From contig LCOP01000037.1 of the NCBI GenBank assembly GCA_000996605.1, positions 1-7,412 of the forward strand: 7,412 bases of DNA, given 5' to 3'. The translations under genes were made by a program, and so were the position numbers. This document shows positions 5,925 through 7,412 of this stretch, in pieces (within the stretch, counting starts at the first letter, position 1; each line of letters starts with the position of its first letter). The stretch comes from Parcubacteria group bacterium GW2011_GWA1_47_8 (lineage in GTDB: Bacteria > Patescibacteriota > Minisyncoccia > Phycocordibacterales > UBA1550). The notes under the pieces are model-generated. The model was not told the origin of the DNA. It did no database searches and was given only the letters and a program-made list of their open reading frames with translations.

Positions 5925-6594
5925 CTACGGAACCATCAGATTTGATGACGGATAGTATCGATTTGAAACACCTCCCGCGCATTTATCCACTTGATAGCTT
6001 TTGAGAAGCTGTCCCTCCATGATGATCTTGGCAAGGCTGGGGCGGTCTTTGGTGCTTTTCCATAAACCGTCCGCTTCTTTAGAGCTCACCGTAAAATCAA
6101 GGTGAACACCGGTCGATGAACCTGTTGTTCCCATATACCCAAAACGCTTTCCTTGCGGAACAATGACACCAGTGTAGATTTCAGGCGGAATAGATGAAGC
6201 TCCGCTAGACATTATTTTCATATGCGAATAGCGAGTCCGAATACCCGTAGCCCCATGTTCAATAACGACAGATTCACCAAAGCCACTACTGTTGTGTTCG
6301 ACTGATACCACCGTCCCCTCCGCCGCGGCAAGAATGGGAATGTTTTCGGCAGTAGGACTACTGTACCTCATACTGCCATCAGCCCTTTTTGCCCTCCATT
6401 CAAAATCAATTGCAAAATAATAATTGCCGGTGTGCCCTGTGTGAAGAATGGCACACCCTAACCCTCCTATCTCCGTACCTACATTCCAATTATATGCTTC
6501 AAACGGCATCTTGAGCACCAGTGTTGGATCGAAATCAAGGCGCAGAATCGGGCGCTTCCCATCATCCGCTCCGTTGGATAGACGGCGTAGTTTT
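5925..6594 (-). pseudogene. M23-family peptidase, C-terminal half (out of frame with its N-terminal half)
   Basis: This frame continues the gene that starts at 7128. It opens with NGADDGKRPILRLDFDP, the end of the DNRLRE-like domain, and then holds an M23 (LytM/lysostaphin-like) fold: AIDF (Asp codon 6407-6405), ILAAAEGTVVSV, SVVIEHG, the YSHM histidine (near 6220-6230), GKRFGYMGTTGSSTG and HLDF (6104-6093). M23 enzymes cut peptide cross-links in cell-wall peptidoglycan. Two metal-site features are unusual. The usual HxxxD histidine is tyrosine (6419-6417), though histidines lie 9 and 12 residues before the Asp, and the closing HxH is HLD. It may bind metal differently or be inactive. A tail of about 34 residues, ending RYYPSSNLMVP and containing one cysteine, follows the catalytic domain and is shared with the remnant at 5051-5155. 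The stop is TAG at 5927-5925, then the terminator. Confidence 0.85.
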
Positions 6595-7128
6595 CCAACC
6601 GTTATAAAACGGCGTAATCCACATGCCATAGAAAGAGTTTTCTGCGGGTGACGGGGAGTATGCATAGCCTGCGTCCGTAGAGGGAAGTGTTGAAGGGGGT
6701 ATTGTTGAGTACGGCTCAAGAACTCCCGATGTGTTCGGGTCGCCCCATTGCACCGTCGTATTCCACGCGGAAGATGCCCGATAGAGAGCAACTTGAGACG
6801 GGTACGCTCCGTTGCGCGAGAGACTGTAGAGGTAGAGGTATGCGTTGGTAACATCTTTCGGTAACCCTTCGGTATCGAATCTAAGCAGAGAGAGGTATGT
6901 ATCTCCCCATCCGCCGATTTTCAACTCTGCCGTGTCCTGAAATATTTTAATGGCAGGATAGTAATTGTTGAGCCAGCCGTCACGAATGTGATAGTTGGAT
7001 TCCGTGGCTCCGTTCGGCAGCGGAGATGGCAATGGCATCGGCTGATACCACACCGTGATCGCGTGAGCCGATTGTGCAAGAGATAAAGCGAGCACGAGCA
7101 TTGCGAACAGCGTTTTGATACGCTTCAT
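6562..7128 (-). pseudogene. M23-family peptidase, N-terminal half: signal peptide and DNRLRE-like domain, ends in frameshift
   Basis: The 188-residue open frame begins with a signal peptide ending SAHA (cleavage after residue 23). An exported beta-rich domain follows, with LLRFDTEGLP (81-90), AYLYLYS (96-102), ALYRASSAWN (114-123) and WITPFYNGWK (170-179). This order matches the DNRLRE-type domain found in many surface proteins. After GWK the frame reads TTPSIQRSG and stops, in mid-domain. A second frame gives NYAVYP, a natural continuation of this domain type, and a third gives NGADDGKRP and the M23 domain. Two single-base losses, near the AAAA at 6591-6594 and near 6571-6577, would explain this. 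Intact, the gene would span 7128 to 5925 and encode about 400 residues. The ATG at 7128 has AAGGGG six bases upstream. I cannot tell a true mutation from a sequencing error. Confidence 0.85.
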
Positions 7129-7134
7129 AGGCTA

Positions 7135-7140
7135 CCCCTT
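7135..7140 (-). promoter_or_regulatory. Ribosome binding site of the M23 peptidase gene
   Basis: AAGGGG on the minus strand lies six bases before the ATG at 7128. It is one of very few Shine-Dalgarno-like sites in the window and supports this start, which is directly followed by a proper signal peptide. Confidence 0.6.
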
Positions 7141-7298
7141 TTGTGTTGTTGAAGGAACATAAAATGCCTCGCGAGATGCAAGGCAAGCGACTTTGTTTTC
7201 TTACGAACGAAGTGAGTTAGAAAACAAGAAGTACTCTTGTGGTGTAAAACTGAAGAAGGTATATCATTTGCCACGGGGGGGGCGCAAGCAAATGTGTG

Positions 7299-7320
7299 AA
7301 AAACGGCTAATCCGCCGCTA
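7299..7320 (-). terminator. Weak intrinsic terminator of the gene at the right edge
   Basis: On the minus strand CGGC (7317-7314), a six-base loop and GCCG (7307-7304) form a short GC stem, extended by a G-U and an A-T pair, and directly followed by TTTTT (7303-7299). It lies about 20 bases after the stop codon at 7340-7338. The stem is short, so strength is uncertain. Confidence 0.5.
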
Positions 7321-7337
7321 TAGGCCAAAATAAACTG

Positions 7338-7412
7338 TTACCGTAATCCTCCTAGATCCTCAGTCACTTTTAATAGGTTTTTAATACATTTGGCTTCCAT
7401 ATTTCCTCTGCA
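7338..7412 (-). CDS. End of an unknown gene at the window edge, or a 20-residue small ORF
   Basis: The minus-strand frame is open from the window edge to a TAA at 7340-7338. It can be the C-terminus of a gene lying outside the window (24 visible residues, ending VTEDLGGLR). It can also be a 20-codon ORF starting at the ATG at 7400, which has AGAGGA just upstream. The terminator-like hairpin after the stop supports a real transcript end. The sequence is too short to identify. Confidence 0.35.
   Translation of the reverse strand, partial: CRGNMEAKCIKNLLKVTEDLGGLR

Larger units (their letters stand above)
7129..7337. other. Gene-poor leader region with three hairpins and an eight-G run
   Basis: No convincing gene was found here. 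Two structures stand out besides the terminator at 7299-7320. TTGTTTTCT (7193-7201) and AGAAAACAA (7219-7227) form a 9-bp stem with a 17-base loop. CATTTGC (7265-7271) and GCAAATG (7288-7294) form a 7-bp stem whose loop contains eight G in a row (7275-7282). An 8-bp palindrome, CTCGCGAG, lies at 7168-7175. The region would be the leader of the M23 gene, but I found no strong promoter. Both strands have short open frames; their sequences are low in complexity and unlike known proteins. Confidence 0.5.

Noticed and set aside
7275..7328. Minus-strand frame reading ILAYSGGL, like the start of argininosuccinate synthase
   Set aside because: Only eight residues match. The critical Asp-Thr-Ser after SGGL is absent, the following residues look random, and the stretch coincides with a terminator-like hairpin.
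7193..7332. Plus-strand frame giving a short basic peptide ending RLIRRYRPK
   Set aside because: No good start codon or ribosome site. It crosses the hairpins and the G-run, runs opposite to every other gene, and its basic composition follows from the G-rich sequence.

Overview
The window most resembles a piece of a Candidate Phyla Radiation (Patescibacteria, probably Parcubacteria-like) genome. This is inferred from gene content and style, not from a marker gene. The genes are tightly packed, all on the minus strand, and mostly lack Shine-Dalgarno sequences. They include types common in such genomes: a PsbP-like anchored protein, an M23 peptidase with a DNRLRE-like domain, a lone receiver protein and a short glucose-6-phosphate isomerase.

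Read in the direction of transcription (right to left), the edge at 7338-7412 holds the end of an unknown gene or a very small one, followed by a weak terminator. A gene-poor stretch (7129-7337) carries three hairpins and a run of eight G. Next comes an exported M23-family peptidase (7128 to 5925), broken by a reading-frame change near 6571-6594 and ending at a strong intrinsic terminator (5871-5900). The terminator abuts a good promoter (5840-5868) that appears to give a leaderless mRNA for a membrane-anchored PsbP-like protein (5832 to 5170). Between that gene and pgi lies a 34-codon remnant (5051-5152) clearly homologous to the C-terminus of the M23 protein: the tail of a lost paralogue. 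The pgi gene for glucose-6-phosphate isomerase follows (5006 to 3696).

An extended -10 promoter (3652-3660) then opens a signalling cluster: a signal-peptide protein with three membrane segments (3616 to 3230), an 89-residue protein of unknown family (3125 to 2856), a membrane histidine kinase with GAF and PAS domains (2818 to 1064) and a single-domain response regulator (1067 to 690). Kinase and regulator genes overlap by ATGA. After a repeat-rich gap comes a membrane-anchored SIMPL (DUF541) protein, cut by the window edge. Two gaps in this cluster (about 3126-3229 and 597-689) hold short direct and inverted repeats.

The most interesting points are the M23 tail remnant, the frame break and altered zinc-site residues of the M23 gene, the two unrecognised small proteins beside the two-component pair, and the repeat-filled gaps. 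No CRISPR array, rRNA, tRNA or transposase was seen.
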